Numbered from the stretch's first letter, positions 26,076 through 38,880 are shown. The stretch: DNA of 64,000 nucleotides from Siphonodentalium dalli (GCA_032622095.1 CP136062.1:34348918-34412917), one strand, 5' to 3'. The notes: generated from the sequence alone by a model not told the origin. Made by a program: numbers and translations.

Positions 26076-26209
26076 TTAATCAGTGCAGATGGTGGACACC
26101 TTCCAGTGATAATTTTCACCCAGAATATTGTCTTCCCCTAGTTTTCTGACATCATCAACTAAGATATATTCCATTATTGGAGAGTGTTCATAAGAAATGC
26201 AATTCTTGA
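26076..26209 (-). CDS. Possible last coding exon of an unidentified minus-strand gene
   Basis: Read on the minus strand from an AG at 26211-26210, a 43-codon frame runs KNCISYEHSPIMEYILVDDV, then RKLGEDNILGENYHWKVS and TICTD, ending in TAA at 26078-26076. The composition is balanced and protein-like, unlike the surrounding AT-rich shadows. AATAAA overlaps the stop (26077-26072). The acceptor has a poor pyrimidine tract, and the frame stays open a little upstream, so the 5' boundary is uncertain. I do not recognise the family. The hAT-like element ends 48 bases downstream of the stop, so it would lie in or just beyond the 3' UTR. No partner exon was found. A chance frame remains possible. Confidence 0.4.
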
Positions 26210-26404
26210 CTATTTGTATTCTTTTATTATTAATTATTATATCATAATAATAGTCTTATCAACAGAACAATAAATATTTAGTACATCAATAATGAGCACA
26301 CAAAGCTTTGAAACAATATTGAAAACAAAAAAATATATAAACACATTCAGTTATTTGTAGATAATATACATGTTGAAACATTGACACTATTAGAAACCAC
26401 AGAC

Positions 26405-27260
26405 AAAAATGTCAATGACCATGTAGCTCAGCTTGGAGAGAGGTTAATGTCATACATTACAATGGGTTGAATTATTATGAAAAGTTTAAGTCATACCAGA
26501 CGTTTACCTGAATAGCCATATAAAGTTTGGGATCAATTGGATAAAACATGATGGATGAAGGGTATGCCAAAGTATTTATTTATTCAAAGAGCAGCCATGT
26601 TTCTGACCAAATATTGTTCAAATTTGATAGCTCCCATCTAGAAATGATAACATTTTTCCGATAAATGTTGGCTGCAGAGTGTGGCAATGGATTCAATTAA
26701 GAAATCCAACATGTTTAACTAAATTTGGAAAACTTTGAAGACTTCCATCTAATGGTCAACCCACAGTTCCATATGAAGTTTAGGGGCGGTATGATAAGGA
26801 ATGTGACATGTAGGATATGACAAAGAATTTAGTCGTGCAATTAGTAACAACAATATGGCATCTGGTACCCATGTAAATCAACAAAATTCACATCTTGTGG
26901 CAATGCATGAAAAATCCATATAAACTTTGGTGACAATCGGATGAGAGATGTGAACTGTTTGTTGTACTAATGGAAATTTATGATGGGCGGACAATGTTTG
27001 TGCTTGAATTTGTCAAGATGAGCTAAAGTCATATATCCATACCAAAACCATTACACATGAGGTCTATTCATCACACTTTTATCCTAGATATCTAGATGGT
27101 TAATACTTAAGTTGTCAGTTGTTGGTTTCAGCAAAATAATTTTATACAGTTACACAGTGTTATTGACAGTGGAAGCGTCAGTGACACTACAGCTCAACTT
27201 GGAATTGGGATTATGCACTGGAATCTTTTGTGGGGAGGATTAACAAGCACTATACCGGTA
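26405..27260 (+). repeat. Old, diverged copies of the satellite-bearing element
   Basis: 'gtcaatgacc.tgtagctca' near 26410 and 'gtcagtgacactacagctca' near 27178 match the 5' start of the element at 39109. Between them are degraded monomers ('tgccaaagtatttatttatt', 'agagcagccatgttt', 'tatgacaaagaatttagtcg'). The first copy ends near 'gatgagctaaag' (27016-27027), recalling the usual end. Confidence 0.55.
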
Positions 27261-28119
27261 TATTGTAAACAGTTTGGTGTCCTTTCTAACCAATGGTCAC
27301 TTAGTGTGGTCTGCCTGTTGTTGAGTGTACTGCTTATTGCATACTTTTTGCCTACTGATTGTTTACATAGTTTAGCATTTGTTTAAGAACACAGATAACT
27401 AACATGGCAATAACATGCAATTTACGCGATGATTTTAAGAACAAAGTTTGTCTATGATACAATATTCTTTTTGTTTACAGAAGTGTTAACAAATATGGCT
27501 ATTTTAATAGCAATACTACTGATAACACTTAAGGTATCAGTAACATTGGCCTTTTCGGATATTAAAAGCACATAGTGTTCTAAACATACAACAATAACTA
27601 ATGTGAACGAGAGGCGGATCACGATCTGCAGATGTTTAACACATACCTTGGCGACAGCTATGAGCTATTTTCATAAAACCTTACACAATCCTTTCCATGA
27701 GTGCAAAACTTTCAACAATTCAAGCCTTACTATTAAGTTCACAAGTGGAATAACACTTATTGGGCACCTTGCTCACATTAACACAATGTTAACACAGATG
27801 TGGCTTTGATTTCAACCTATCAGTGACTCCAACACAGATATGTCTTTTTGAGTGATAAAGCTAATTAAACTCAATTAAAAGTGGGACAGTTTATAGCTGT
27901 TAAATACAAAATAGTTAAGAAATTAAGTAGATAAACACCATAGCAACTCATGTTATCCGTTTATTACAATGGAACATGAGACATAACATATTGTGTTATT
28001 TTTTATTAATATATGTAGTATCATTGCTATTTTTTTTTTATTATGTTTTGTGTCGGCTGCATATTAAAAATTCATAACAACCTATTAATATTCCACAACT
28101 AAAAAAACAATCAATACCT
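27261..28119. other. Unique AT-rich sequence, nothing supported
   Basis: A short frame at 27603-27809 has no domain or splice support. No RNA gene or repeat was recognised. Confidence 0.35.
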
Positions 28120-29720
28120 GAACAACTATACAAGTGAGGAATGTATAGACCTGGATATAAAATATGATTGCTAATGATTGGCTATAAAGGTTAGTTTTCT
28201 TCTAAGCTGATCATTGGAAAGATACAATGTTTGTAAACAGTTTAAATATAATTAAAGTTATGGTTAATATTTTCAAAACCATTCGATCCGATACAAAATT
28301 CTATACAGGTGAAGAATGTGTCATGATTATCACAGATGTGATTATTTATAGAGTGGTCATGTACAAAATATTTAGCTATCACATTGTGTCATCAGGATTG
28401 ATGAAGGAAGTTAATATATTTAAGCAAATAAACCAAATGACCATCACTATGCAGGTCAGGGGGTGTGTTATCATAAACCGTGCCATAACTATAAACATAA
28501 TCAATGGAAATATTTGAGTTATCAAATTGGATAGTAAGGGGTTAGTCTTACCCAAACTAATGAACTGATAAACACAGAGTAGTCAGTCTCAAGAATCCCA
28601 GCACTGTTAATATTATTCTGCAACCCAAATGCATTTAAGGGAATTTCAAAATAAGACATTTCCTCTAATGATGAATATTCAATTGGTCATGTATTGAAAC
28701 ACTGACTGAACCTGGCTCAAAGTGAAGGCGATAATTTAATATCGGTCTATCAGATGATATGTGTCTATCAACTGGATTTTAATCAAAAAATGGAGAATGA
28801 TCAAATAAAAAACATGAGAAGACCATATGATGTGTGTAGAGGGTTAATCATTTTCGATGACATCATATGATGGAAGTAAGGAATGTGTGGAATAACTCTT
28901 TTCTAAGATATGACAACAGTGTCTTTGTAAACAATTAATGTACGTACCTGTTTCAACACAGAAAACAGAACTGGAATAAAGGGCTTTCAATTATAGTGTG
29001 ATAGACGATAAAAAAGTCTGCAGTCATCAGTAGTTACAAAGTACTATGGTTGTCCATAGCTATATATTGTCTCACTCCAAACCACAGGCCTGTTGTGTCA
29101 TGTTCTCTTCAAATTTCACAGTGCATGGCAAACAGGTATGAATTATTAAGGGCCATAACTCTGTTGAAATATATTGGATCAAACCGATATTTGAACTTGA
29201 TCTGTATTTAGTTGTCAGAAATTCATATACCAAATTTGGTGTCTATCAGATGAAAAATGTTAGAGTCATCGTCAGGCTTGGATGAATTCTATTTAAAAAC
29301 AAGAGTGGAAAGGGTTAACTAAACATTACCAAAATCCAATCCATACAGATAAAGAACGTGCTAAGAAAGACGTAGGTATGAAATATCAGGCAGATCAGAA
29401 GAAAATTGTTTGACTTAGATGCATCAGATAGCATTTGTGTGCAGTGTTAGTTATTTTCTAAACTGATCAACTAATCAACACCAAAAACTATACAGGTGAG
29501 CCATGTATCATCATAAACCAGCATATATGAACACAATGGGTAAAATAATACATGAGTTATGGCATCGGATAGAACATGACCAGGTATGGATGGAAAGTGT
29601 TAATCATTTCTAAACTAACAACCGATCGATACCAAAAACTATACAGGTGAGGGGTGTGTCATCATAAACGCGCAATTAAATTTGAACATGATCCGATAAA
29701 AAATACTTGAGTGTTGAGTG
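28120..29720 (+). repeat. Degenerate tandem family with 'ctatacaggtgag' units
   Basis: Related blocks recur at about 28125, 28301, 29489 and 29637 ('accaaaaactatacaggtga', 'tgtgtcatcataaac', 'atttctaaact'). Spacing is irregular. This is an old, decayed tandem or interspersed repeat, and the frames inside it are shadows. Confidence 0.5.
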
Positions 29721-30202
29721 TTTTGTTTATCGCTCACTATTTAATATCATTATACTATACTACTATATGGAAATAACACTCCACTCCATGTTCAATTAGG
29801 AACAAGATATGTGTCCCACTGTTGTGAGTAAACATAAACATATAAATCAGGACTTAGCAAATAAAACTGAAATATATGGGTCACCCGACTCACCCTTTCC
29901 ATGACTGGAGCTTCATGAAATTTTGAGAAAACCCTGTGCCAATGCATGTTCACATATATAAGGTAGCCTCACATATATAAGAGAATACATTGACCTAACA
30001 TAATTTCGTTGACCTTCAAAATCAGTTCATTCTCGTATATATATGAGAGGGTCCCTTTAATACTACACCAACACAGACCCTGTTATGAAAGGGTTCATAC
30101 CAATACTAATAATAAAATGTCAAACTGTATTTGTTTTAGACAGTGGTCAAAACATTGGATTAAACTGCATTCATCCAAAGGTTCCAACCCACTATCTGCT
30201 AG
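29721..30202. other. Unique AT-rich sequence
   Basis: Contains short inverted 'tatataagg'/'tatatatgag' motifs near 29955-30050. No gene was recognised. The frame at 30085-30342 runs into the MITE and is not supported. Confidence 0.35.
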
Positions 30203-31075
30203 CTAATGGAGCGTTCCACAGAGGCCACGCCCACAGCGTAGTCCCGCCCAATGGCAATTTATTAGAATATATTCGACCAATCAGATGCCGAGCCGGCCGC
30301 TGGCTGCGGAGATCTTTTCGACGCCATCTTTCTTCACCCTAATTTTGATATCCATGCATACATTCAGTGTTAAATTGGTTATATTCAAACAACTTTTTTG
30401 TTGTCAAATCATAATATACTGAGATTTGTATCTGCGACATGATGTTACAAATTTATCCGTGATTATAACAGTGTTTTTCGTTTAGCATGACACTTGTCAC
30501 AATTTTCACATTTAATGGCAAAACGAATGTATGTTCTCTGGTTTAGATATATTAGAGTTCAGTGATCTGTCTGTCTGTTCTGGTCCGTATGCAATTTTTC
30601 TTCCAGAACCCTTGATCGATTTTAACCACATTTGGCGTGGTGCCAACTTATATTTTAAACTAAATTTTTTAAACAAATAAAAATACTTTTGAATTTTTTA
30701 GCAAGAAGTTTCAATCTAAAAATCTAAAAAAAAATTCAAAATTAAATAAAAAAAATTAAATTTCAAATTTTTTTTTTTTTAATTTAAAAAACAATTATTA
30801 TTTTGTTTTTGTTCAACAGCAGATCAAAGTTCAATCTAAAAAAAAATAAAAAATTGAATCTCAATAATTTTTTTTAAATCAAACTGGTTAAAAGATCAAA
30901 TTTGAACGAATCATATACATGAGTCTGTTTCAGCTAGTTAACATAATGGCAGGTGCTAATGTGTTCACGTCGGAAATCGATCTCGGGTAACAGAAAATAT
31001 TTATGTGGATAAAGTATTTTCACCCGTGGGCGGGACTACCGCTGTGGGTGTGGCCTCTGTGGAAAGCTCCATTAG
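30203..31075. mobile_element. 873-bp MITE-like element
   Basis: The ends are inverted over about 45 bp: 'ctaatggagcgttccacaga' at 30203 and 'tctgtggaaagctccattag' ending at 31075. Inward of these are 'ggccacgcccacagcg' and 'gtcccgccca', both mirrored. The interior holds an A/T simple stretch (30655-30900) and a fragment ('cccttgatcgattttaacca') resembling 35785-35815. There is no coding sequence. A TA within the palindromic 'ctaa...ttag' ends could be the target site. Confidence 0.75.
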
Positions 31076-31379
31076 TTTATAATGTGTTGCAGAGTGTCAC
31101 CTGTATATAGTAAAGCCAGTGTATTGCCATATCTACATGCACACATTGGAATGTCAAATAGCCTGTAAAACAACTGTAGTTAACAGAAGGAATTTAATAT
31201 GCTGGGCAGGGATCTGGCTATATGGTGGGGTTGGATGGACATAGTTGATAATGGGAGATGATGGTGATGTGGTGTGACCAAAAAAAATTAAACTTCTATA
31301 ACCAAAAAAAGTCAAATTAAAAATAAAAAACTTTAAAATTTATATAGACTTTATTTCATTTAATTGAGCAAGGATTCCA
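31076..31379. other. Unique sequence
   Basis: No recognisable gene or repeat. A-rich patches lie near 31280-31340. Confidence 0.3.
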
Positions 31380-31640
31380 ATCTAATATTTTTAAAGAGTT
31401 ATGTCCCTGGCTCTACTCCTATCATCCAAGGACCCTCCATACCAAATATAAGCTGAAGAGGCCTGGTGGTTTTTTAGAAATTGTTTTAAGAATTACTATG
31501 ATGGGAAAAAGCTGTGGTGCTGGCTTTGTAAGTATTTGACTTGACAACCTTATTTTAACAAATCTGATAATGTGAGTCACACAGGGAACATCCACACCAA
31601 ACATTCGGTCTTATGGTTCTGGGGGAAAAGACAAATTTTG
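31380..31640 (+). repeat. Fragment of the 'gttatgtccctgg/caccaaatat' repeat family
   Basis: Shares 'ccatccaaggaccctccata', 'accaaatataagctgaa', 'ttttaagaattactatg' and 'acatccacaccaaa' with 33985-34425, 34680-34950 and 36020-36402. Truncated here, without the terminal hairpin. Confidence 0.6.
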
Positions 31641-32999
31641 ATTTTGAATTCGGTGATAATGGGTGATTATACTTAGCAGATATCATAACGTCCAATTTTC
31701 GTGAAGAATCGACCAAAATCAAACAGAAATTTTCAAACGACATATATGAGAAAAAAAATCACACAACATGTTCAAACAAGCTCATCATGAATCACCATAA
31801 TAGAAACCAATTGTTGAAAAATGTTGTTAAAATTAGTACAGAAAAATTGTTAACAAGAGGTCGTGAGAATGTGATGTTGAATGTGACAGAGACAAGAGTA
31901 ATTTATTTTTCAAATGCTAGAAACATTTGTCTCGTTTGGGGAAATTAAATCAGAAAATCTTTGTAAAATTAAACTATAATCTATATTATCATGTTTGGGA
32001 TAATAATATTGATTAAATTGTATCAAAACCAACTATTGTTAGAACTTAATATAGACAGGGATCATATTTTAAGAGGCAGACGCAAGTTTTGCATAAATCC
32101 TGCCGAAAATGGCAAGATATTTTCTATAATGAATTTCTCTCGATCTATATGGCAAAAAAATCTAGAGTTTCTTATATCATCATCTTCATTGTATATTGAA
32201 TCTGAGCAATTAAAGTATGGGCTCTAATTAATACTCGAGGTGTCACCAGAAAGCGGAATTTCAGCAACCACCATTTTTTAGGTAGCCCAGCTATTCTAAC
32301 TTTGGGAACCAGTTCTTGTGGGGTCAATATAGGGGGCAAAATATGATTTTTTTTCACTTTTTTCACTGGCGTCTTTTGTGTATGATATGTGAATTGAAAT
32401 TTCTCAAACATAGTATGTATGAAACTCAGGTGCAGTTCAGAAAAATTTGGATGTGGTCAGATTATTCTCCCTGACTACAGTTGCGATCAAAATTTAGCAT
32501 TCAACCTACTGAATATATTTTGTTATATTACTCAAACTTTGATAGTAATCTCTCTAAATGGTCACATCGTGCTATGTGAAGACAATACAATGGCGTCTGA
32601 CATACTGTAATTATCAGTAATCTAATTCAAGCAATATATGTAGTTAGTCGCTATATTTATGCTTCTAGATGCAGTACTGGGCAAAAGTTTGTATAGAATA
32701 CTTTATAATGACACCGATATCATACAGTCTGATGCATGTTGAGCCAAACGAAAAATTATCACAAGACTATAGTTTTTTTTTCACAATGTGAAGATGTTGT
32801 AAATTATTGTCTTATTGATACCTGTTATCAACTGACTAACTTTAATGTTGAAGTCAATTGTAGATCATAATGAATTTTAGCGTGACAAATATACTTGCAA
32901 ATGATACTCCAGCATCATCATCATCATGACATCATCATCACAGATGCACCCATCGTATGTGTCATCCTTTCTATGATGTTGTTCTACATTTTTATGGTG
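31641..32999. other. Mostly unique DNA with a short (ATC)n tract
   Basis: Frames at 31991-32227 (+) and 32172-32411 (-) have no domain or splice support. An imperfect ATC microsatellite runs about 32911-32945. Confidence 0.35.
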
Positions 33000-33550
33000 T
33001 CCATTCACCTTAAATTTGCGTGGAGTGCGAATCATTTATGACTTTATAAGGTGGTAGCACTGTTCTTTTTTGGTGCGCATTCATCTTTATATATTGTCCA
33101 TTTACCTTCATATGCTATGTTTCACCTGTATATGGTATCCATTCACCATTAGTATGATGTCCTCTATTCTCTATATGATATGCATACATCTTTGATGATG
33201 TGGTTCCACCTTTATATATGGTTTCCATTCATTTTTAGAGGACAATTGTCATCATATGGTGGAAATATGCCCATATTTATATGGTGTGAAAATATCTTTA
33301 AATATGGTGTCAATTCACTATCATAATGCTATACCATAACATACAGACATATACTCATCATATATACACATCATATAAAGTTGTATATGCAGCATATAAA
33401 GTAATATGTACATCATATAAATAATAGCGGCCATCATAAATGGTCACCATATACAGATTAAGGTAAATTGATACCAACAAAGGTAAATGGACACCATATA
33501 AAGGTACAAACCACATCATATATAGGTAAATACACACCATAACAAGACAG
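33000..33550. repeat. Degenerate 'atatggtgtccattcacctt' minisatellite with an inverted half
   Basis: From 33000 to about 33340, loose iterations of 'tatggtgtccattcacctt' and similar recur every 25-60 bases. From about 33360 to 33550 the reverse-complement form ('aggtaaatggacaccatata') appears. A further reversed patch lies at 36402-36475. Its boundaries are approximate. Confidence 0.55.
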
Positions 33551-33725
33551 TCAAAGACTGTGGGGTCGCTCACCATACTGCAAAGACTGATAAGACTGGG
33601 ACTTTGGAGACCATAACAGAACTTTTCATAATCACTTTAAAAAAGTAATCTAAACAGGATATGTAGATAGAGAGGCTTCACATACCAACTGTACGCTACT
33701 GATCACCCCCCTCCCCCTCCTCCAG

Positions 33726-33914
33726 CTCATGTCCCTTCCCGACAAGGCTCCAGACTCCCAAGTCTTAGATTGGCAACTGTCATCTCAAACTTTCTCTATT
33801 GTTGGAAATTTCCAATCTCACAAGCACCTTTTTATAAACTATTTAGACATGTTTGAAGCCCAATTATCCATGGACCCAAAAACAGCATATATGTATGTCA
33901 AATTAATCAGTCAG
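33726..33914 (+). CDS. Internal coding exon of an unidentified plus-strand gene
   Basis: A strong acceptor (C/T tract 'cacccccctccccctcctcc' then AG at 33724-33725) precedes exactly 63 codons with no stop. A donor follows ('cagtcag' then gtagtt, GT at 33915). The peptide starts LMSLPDKAPDSQVLDWQLSS, passes through FSIVGNFQSHKHLFINYLDM, and ends FEAQLSMDPKTAYMYVKLISQ minus its last residues at the junction. It looks like an amphipathic helical segment with no signal peptide or membrane span. The exon is phase 0 at both ends. An alternative donor lies 11 bases later (33926). I do not recognise the protein. No partner exon was found, so flanking repeats are probably intronic. Coding status is inferred from frame length, composition and splice sites together. 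Confidence 0.6.
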
Positions 33915-33984
33915 GTAGTTCCAAGGTAGATGTTTTAATGAATTTTGTATTTTAATGATCTTATTAGACACAAAAGTGTTAAGT

Positions 33985-34425
33985 CCCCATAGCCCCGTCA
34001 TTTCTTAACAGGTTGCCTTATGTTAACAAATCTGAATCTCAGTCACTAAAGGATCCTCCATCCTATATGTAAGCTAAATAGTCCAACCTCTCTTGAGAAG
34101 ACATTTTAAGTATTACTATAGAGGCATACAGTTATGTCTCGGGTCCCACACTATATCTGATGGTAGATGAGAAGTCGTTTTTAAGAATTACCATGGAGGG
34201 CAAGAGTTATGGCCCTGGCTTCACAACCATTTGAAAGAGTGACCTCATTTGAACAAATCTGAATGTGAATCACCTAGGGAAAATATCCACACCAAATATG
34301 AACCCATTCAGTCTTATGATCTAGAGAAGATGTTCACAGAATTGTTGACAGATTGATGGATGGACAGAAAGATGAACAGGTGACAGATGAGAAGTGATGA
34401 CTATAGCTTCGTCTCAGGTGAGCTC
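33985..34425 (+). repeat. 'gttatgtccctgg' family copy with degraded hairpin end
   Basis: Tandem-like units ('acctcatttgaacaaatctg', 'ccacaccaaatatgaaccca') end in 'gatggatggacagaaagatg' and 'cttcgtctcaggtgagct'. The left half of the terminal hairpin is lost compared with 36366-36397. Confidence 0.6.
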
Positions 34426-34994
34426 AAAAATTACATTTCATTGAACAAATCTGTAAATCACCTCCCCAACACTGTGGGGACATCGCTGCAAGAATATGAC
34501 ATTATCTTATTATACCAGTAGCGTACAGCATAGATACAGGTAGTGTGGGTGGGGTCTCTGCCCCTATTTGAACAAACATGAATCCCCATCTCTGATATCT
34601 ATTCATCTTATAATTATAAACATTCGCTTTCAAGAGTTAAAGTTAATTGATTTTCCAAAAAGGCCCCCATTGGAACAGATCTAAACATGCCACCCAAGGA
34701 CCCTGCATACACAAATATAAGCTAAATAGACTTGATGGTTCTTGAGTAGTAATAGTTGTTAGAATTACTATGGAGGGAAAACGTTATGGCCCTGGCATCC
34801 CTCCTATTTGACCTGATGAACTTATTTGAACAAATCTGAATTTGAGTCACATACAGGTAGGGAATTCATATAGATCTCGAGAAGAAAACAATTGTTGATG
34901 GATGGATGGACAGAACAATGGATGGAAGGACACACCGACAGACCAACATATTTAATCCAATATACCCCCCCCCCACTTTTTTGTCCATAATAAG
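34426..34994 (+). repeat. Further copy of the same family with a 'tatacccc' type end
   Basis: Units at 34680-34870 ('cccaaggaccctgcatac', 'aattactatggaggg') are followed by 'gatggatggacagaacaatg', a C-run at about 34963-34975, and 'aaggtataatga'. The end resembles the terminus at 38845-38875 rather than that at 36366, so two families may be joined here. Confidence 0.5.
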
Positions 34995-35460
34995 GTATAA
35001 TGAGGTCATGTAGCTAAGTGATTAAGAAAATAATATTGGAACAGCCAAGCGTGAATTGAGTGTGTCTGAGTTCCAAAAAGGGTGAATGTAGTGATGCTAT
35101 TCTGTACGGTAGGCTAGCATCACCAAATTCACATCTGGGAACCCAATTTTACTTAGTCCTCAACTGCTATGGGAGACCTAGGGACAGACAGAAGTTCTCC
35201 AGCTGAAGTTGGTGACATTACTGACATATGACAGTATGCGCACCCATTTGACACCTCAATTATGCATTTTAAAATCTGAACAGAAAGGAAAAGAGCTGCT
35301 AAAAATGTCACTTTGAAACTCTAGATACTTCCCAGAAGATGAAGCCTAAGCAGAATGAGGTCCACATAGGGTATATTTGGCGATGCTAGCCTGTCGTGCA
35401 GGGTAGCATAATTAAATTCACCCTCTGGGAACCTCATTCTACAAATGATGCCAGACACAC
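34995..35460 (+). mobile_element. tRNA-derived SINE with duplicated body
   Basis: 'tagctaagtgattaag' at 35011 resembles a tRNA A box/D arm. 'gagttccaaaaag' at 35068 resembles a B box 57 bases later, a distance suited to a long-variable-arm tRNA. The body contains a hairpin around 'gtgatgcta...tagcatcac' and 'ccctctgggaacctcattct'. A second partial body lies at 35360-35455. The same body, without a tRNA head, is at 50664-50890. The tRNA origin is inferred from box similarity only. Confidence 0.5.
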
Positions 35461-36019
35461 TTAAAGCTCTGAGAAAAGGAATTTAATCTGATATTAATGA
35501 CCAGTGTAATGTAAACAATGATGGTGCTACTGACAACTTTAGAAAACAAATGTACAACACAATTAATCTCATTTAAATAATGAATGACACGAATACACTC
35601 CCTGGGGACTCTGCGTATAGCTACAGAAGTTCTCTTATCTATCTATATATCTGGCCCTGATTATAAACAACATGTGTCATGTCTGTCAGTTCAGAGCAGA
35701 GTTGGCTTGTAATGAGAATGCACAGATACTAGTATTAAAAGGAATTTACTGAACATTTCTGTACATCCGACTGTTCATCTTTTCTCCCAAACCCCTGATT
35801 TCAACCAAATTTAGTGGGGAGACTAGAGGTACCTACCCCCCCCCGAAGATGTAATGTCAGAAGTTCTTAAAAAATTTAATTAAATGTTTTTTATTTTATT
35901 TAAATAAAAAATATTTTATTTAATAAAAAAGATATTTATTAAAAATAAAATATACATAATTTTTTTTTTTTTGGTTAAATTGAGCAATAAGTTAAATCTA
36001 AAAAAAAAATATTCTTCAG
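35461..36019. other. Low-complexity A/T stretch and repeat fragment
   Basis: 35760-35830 resembles part of the MITE interior at 30590-30650. 35860-36010 is nearly pure A/T. A C-run lies near 35837. No gene was seen. Confidence 0.4.
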
Positions 36020-36402
36020 ATTTATGTCCATAGCCCCACCCACATTTGACCCAGTGACCTCATTTGAACAAATCTGAACCACAGTCACCCAAGATACGCT
36101 CATACCAAATATGAACCCATTTGGCCCGACAACTTCAGAAAAGTAGTCGTTTTAAGAATTACTGTGGAAAAATAGTTATGGTCCTGACATCAAAACTATT
36201 TGACTTGGTGACCTCATTTGAACAAATCTGAATAAGAGTCATCTATAGCTAGGGAACATCCACACCAAATATAAACCCAATCGGTCTGATGGTTTCAGAG
36301 GAGAAGATGTTTAAAGAATTGTTGACGGACGGTACGACGGACGACGGATGAGGAGTGATGACTATAGCTCCACCGGAGACTTCGTCTCAGGTGAGCTAAA
36401 AA
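36020..36402 (+). repeat. Best-preserved 'gttatgtccctgg' family copy with terminal hairpin
   Basis: Two units of about 150-170 bp lead to 'gaattgttgacggacggtac', 'gacggacgacgg' and a hairpin at 36366-36397 (left arm agctccaccggagac, loop ttc, right arm gtctcaggtgagct), followed by 'aaaaa'. Terminal hairpin plus A-rich tail mark the 3' end of the element. Confidence 0.65.
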
Positions 36403-37679
36403 GGTAAATACACACCATAGTAAAGGTAAATGGACACAATATAAAGTAAATAAACACACAATAAAGATGAATGGGAACTACAACCCACATACCAAATTTG
36501 AGTCAGATCGGTCAAAAAGATTTTGAGTCTATAACACACACATATACAAAATACACAGAGACAGCAGTTCCAAAATATATAGTAGATTATTATACCAAGT
36601 TGCATTTGGTTATCTACAAACCAAATGTATTGAACAATAGCCTGACAAGTTTTCAGCCTGCTGGTTGTACCTGCCTCGAAAAGACTGGTGCTGTGATATA
36701 GCAGTTTGGATAGTCTTTGGTATTCAAGTGCCTTCATATGTGTTGTCAGATTCCAGAAGAAATAATCTCATGACATCTTGCCCGGTATGGCTGCATGGTA
36801 TTTGATGAACATAATTCACAGAACTTTACCACTGTGTTATTTCGGCATAGTCATCTCACAAGACACTAATGCTTGTAAAAAAGACAATCAGAACCTGAAA
36901 AAAAATAAAAGGGTTTTAATTGTCGCTTGTATATCACTTGTGTAATGTCAGTTAAGCTTGTGTGCTTCAATATTGTATACTAGCAGGGTACCCTGGCATA
37001 TATTGTAAAAAGTAAACCAAATTTAAATAGCGGAACCTCATATATACAAATTTAAATATATTTTTATCGGTTAACAGATAAACATATACATAACCTCATA
37101 TTTCCAAATTTGATGGTGCCCGACCCAACCCCAACCCCTATCTCGGACGGCATCACTTGGAAATACTCAAAATATACTATTATATAATGTCAAATAATTG
37201 AGATGACTGTATGAGTTCAGTTAGTGAATTAGCATTCACTAGTCATACGGAACCCCATTCCTAACTTTGAGAGCACCATTTTGTGAACTAATTAAAACTG
37301 ACTAATCTTCTTCAGCTACCTGCATATAAATCAGACAAATTCTGATGACGTTTTTTAAACTCAGTCGACTCAATATGAAATAACCATATGAATAGGATAT
37401 ATATGTTGATATTCATTCTTTAATAAACTTAATAAATCAATCTTCGAGAAAACATGTTTGCTTTTTATATTCATGAAATGCATCAAAAAACAAGGGTTCA
37501 TTGTTTAGCATACTTTCAGAGTGCATTGAGAAAGGAATATGATCATGTGATAAAACCCAGATGTATGGCAAATATATGCACCCATATAAGATGTCTTCAA
37601 GGACAATTTTACAAATTCTAAGATGTTTCACATGTCAGTAAACATTTTAGTTAAAATAATAAAATAACAGTTCCCATTG
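36403..37679. other. Minisatellite fragment then unique AT-rich DNA
   Basis: 36402-36475 is a reversed piece of the 33.0-33.5 kb minisatellite. Frames 36396-36737 (-) and 36641-36805 (+) overlap and lack convincing splice sites. Nothing was recognised between 36810 and 37679. Confidence 0.35.
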
Positions 37680-38880
37680 CAGGTGCACAAACCTAACTGT
37701 AATCTTAAACCTATTGACCGAAAAATGTAGGAATAAAAGCTCGGACAAAATTAGACATGTTGCAAAAAAAATTCTAAGTCAGAAAAGGTGGATAACTCCA
37801 CCAAAACATGCCCGACAGATGTCACAATCGCAGGTGCACAGGTTCCCATGGTACTAAATGTCTGTGCCAAGTTAAAATCAAATTTACCTAACTAGAGGAT
37901 ACCCCCCCCGCCCGTGTTTTTAAAATACTAAGATGTTTCACATGTCAGTAAACATTTAGTTAAAATAATAAAATAAAAGTTCCCATTGTAGGTGCACAAC
38001 AATAACACAAATCTTAAACCTATTGACCGAACAAATGTAGGAATAAAAATTCAGACAAAATTATGCATGTTGCAAACTTAAAGTCGAAAAAGGGGAATAA
38101 CTCCACAAAAAAAGTCAGACAGACATCATAGTCACAGGTGCACAGGTTCCCATGGTACTTAATATCAGTGCCAAGTTAAAAAAAACATTGACCTATAAAT
38201 GTAGGAATAAAAGCTCGAACAAAATTATGCATGTTGCAAAAATATTTCTAAGTTGAAAAAGGAGGATAACTCCACCAAAAAATGTCGAACAGACGTCATA
38301 ATTGGAGGTGCACAGGTTCCCATGGTACTAAATATCTGTGCCAAGTTTTAAAAGAATTCAAACCTAAAAATGTATGAATAAAAGCTCGGACTAAATTATA
38401 CATGTTGCGAAAAAAATTATAAGTCGAAAAAGGGTGGATAACTCCACAAATAAAATCCAACAGATGTCATAATTGCACGTGCACAGGTTCCCATGGTGGT
38501 TAATGATGTCTGTGCCAAGTTTCACGGAAATTGATCTAAAAACAACTGAGAAAAACTCCGGACAAATTTGTGTCCCCGGCCAGATGGACGGACGAATAAG
38601 CTGACTCCAGTATACACCCCCCCTAACTTCGTTGCGGGGGGGGGGAGGGTATAAAAATTATACATGTTTCAAAAAGAGGGAATAACTCCATCAAAAGAAG
38701 TCCGACAGACGTCATAAACGCAAGTGCGCAGGTGCCCATGGTGGTTGATGCCTGTACCAAGTTTCAAGACTGACAAAAACTCCTGACAAATTTGTGTCCA
38801 CGGCTCGACGGACGACGGATGGCGGACGGATGAGCTGACTCCAGTATACCCCCTAACTTCGTTGCGGAGGGTATAATAAG
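37680..38880 (+). repeat. Tandem family with 'caggttcccatggtact' units and two hairpin termini
   Basis: The marker 'ggtgcacaggttcccatggt' recurs at about 37833, 38137, 38307 and 38478, with a diverged copy near 38723, giving a basic period near 170 bp with indels. Two termini are present. At 38611-38652 and 38845-38875, a 'tatacccc' arm, a 'taacttcgttgcg' loop and a 'gggtata' arm form a hairpin after 'gacggacgacggatggcgga'. The second ends with 'ataag'. A truncated element is thus followed by a second 3' end. Confidence 0.75.

Noticed and set aside
36396-36805. Protein-like frames on both strands near 36.6 kb
   Set aside because: They overlap on opposite strands, splice signals are poor, and adjacent sequence is repeat-derived.
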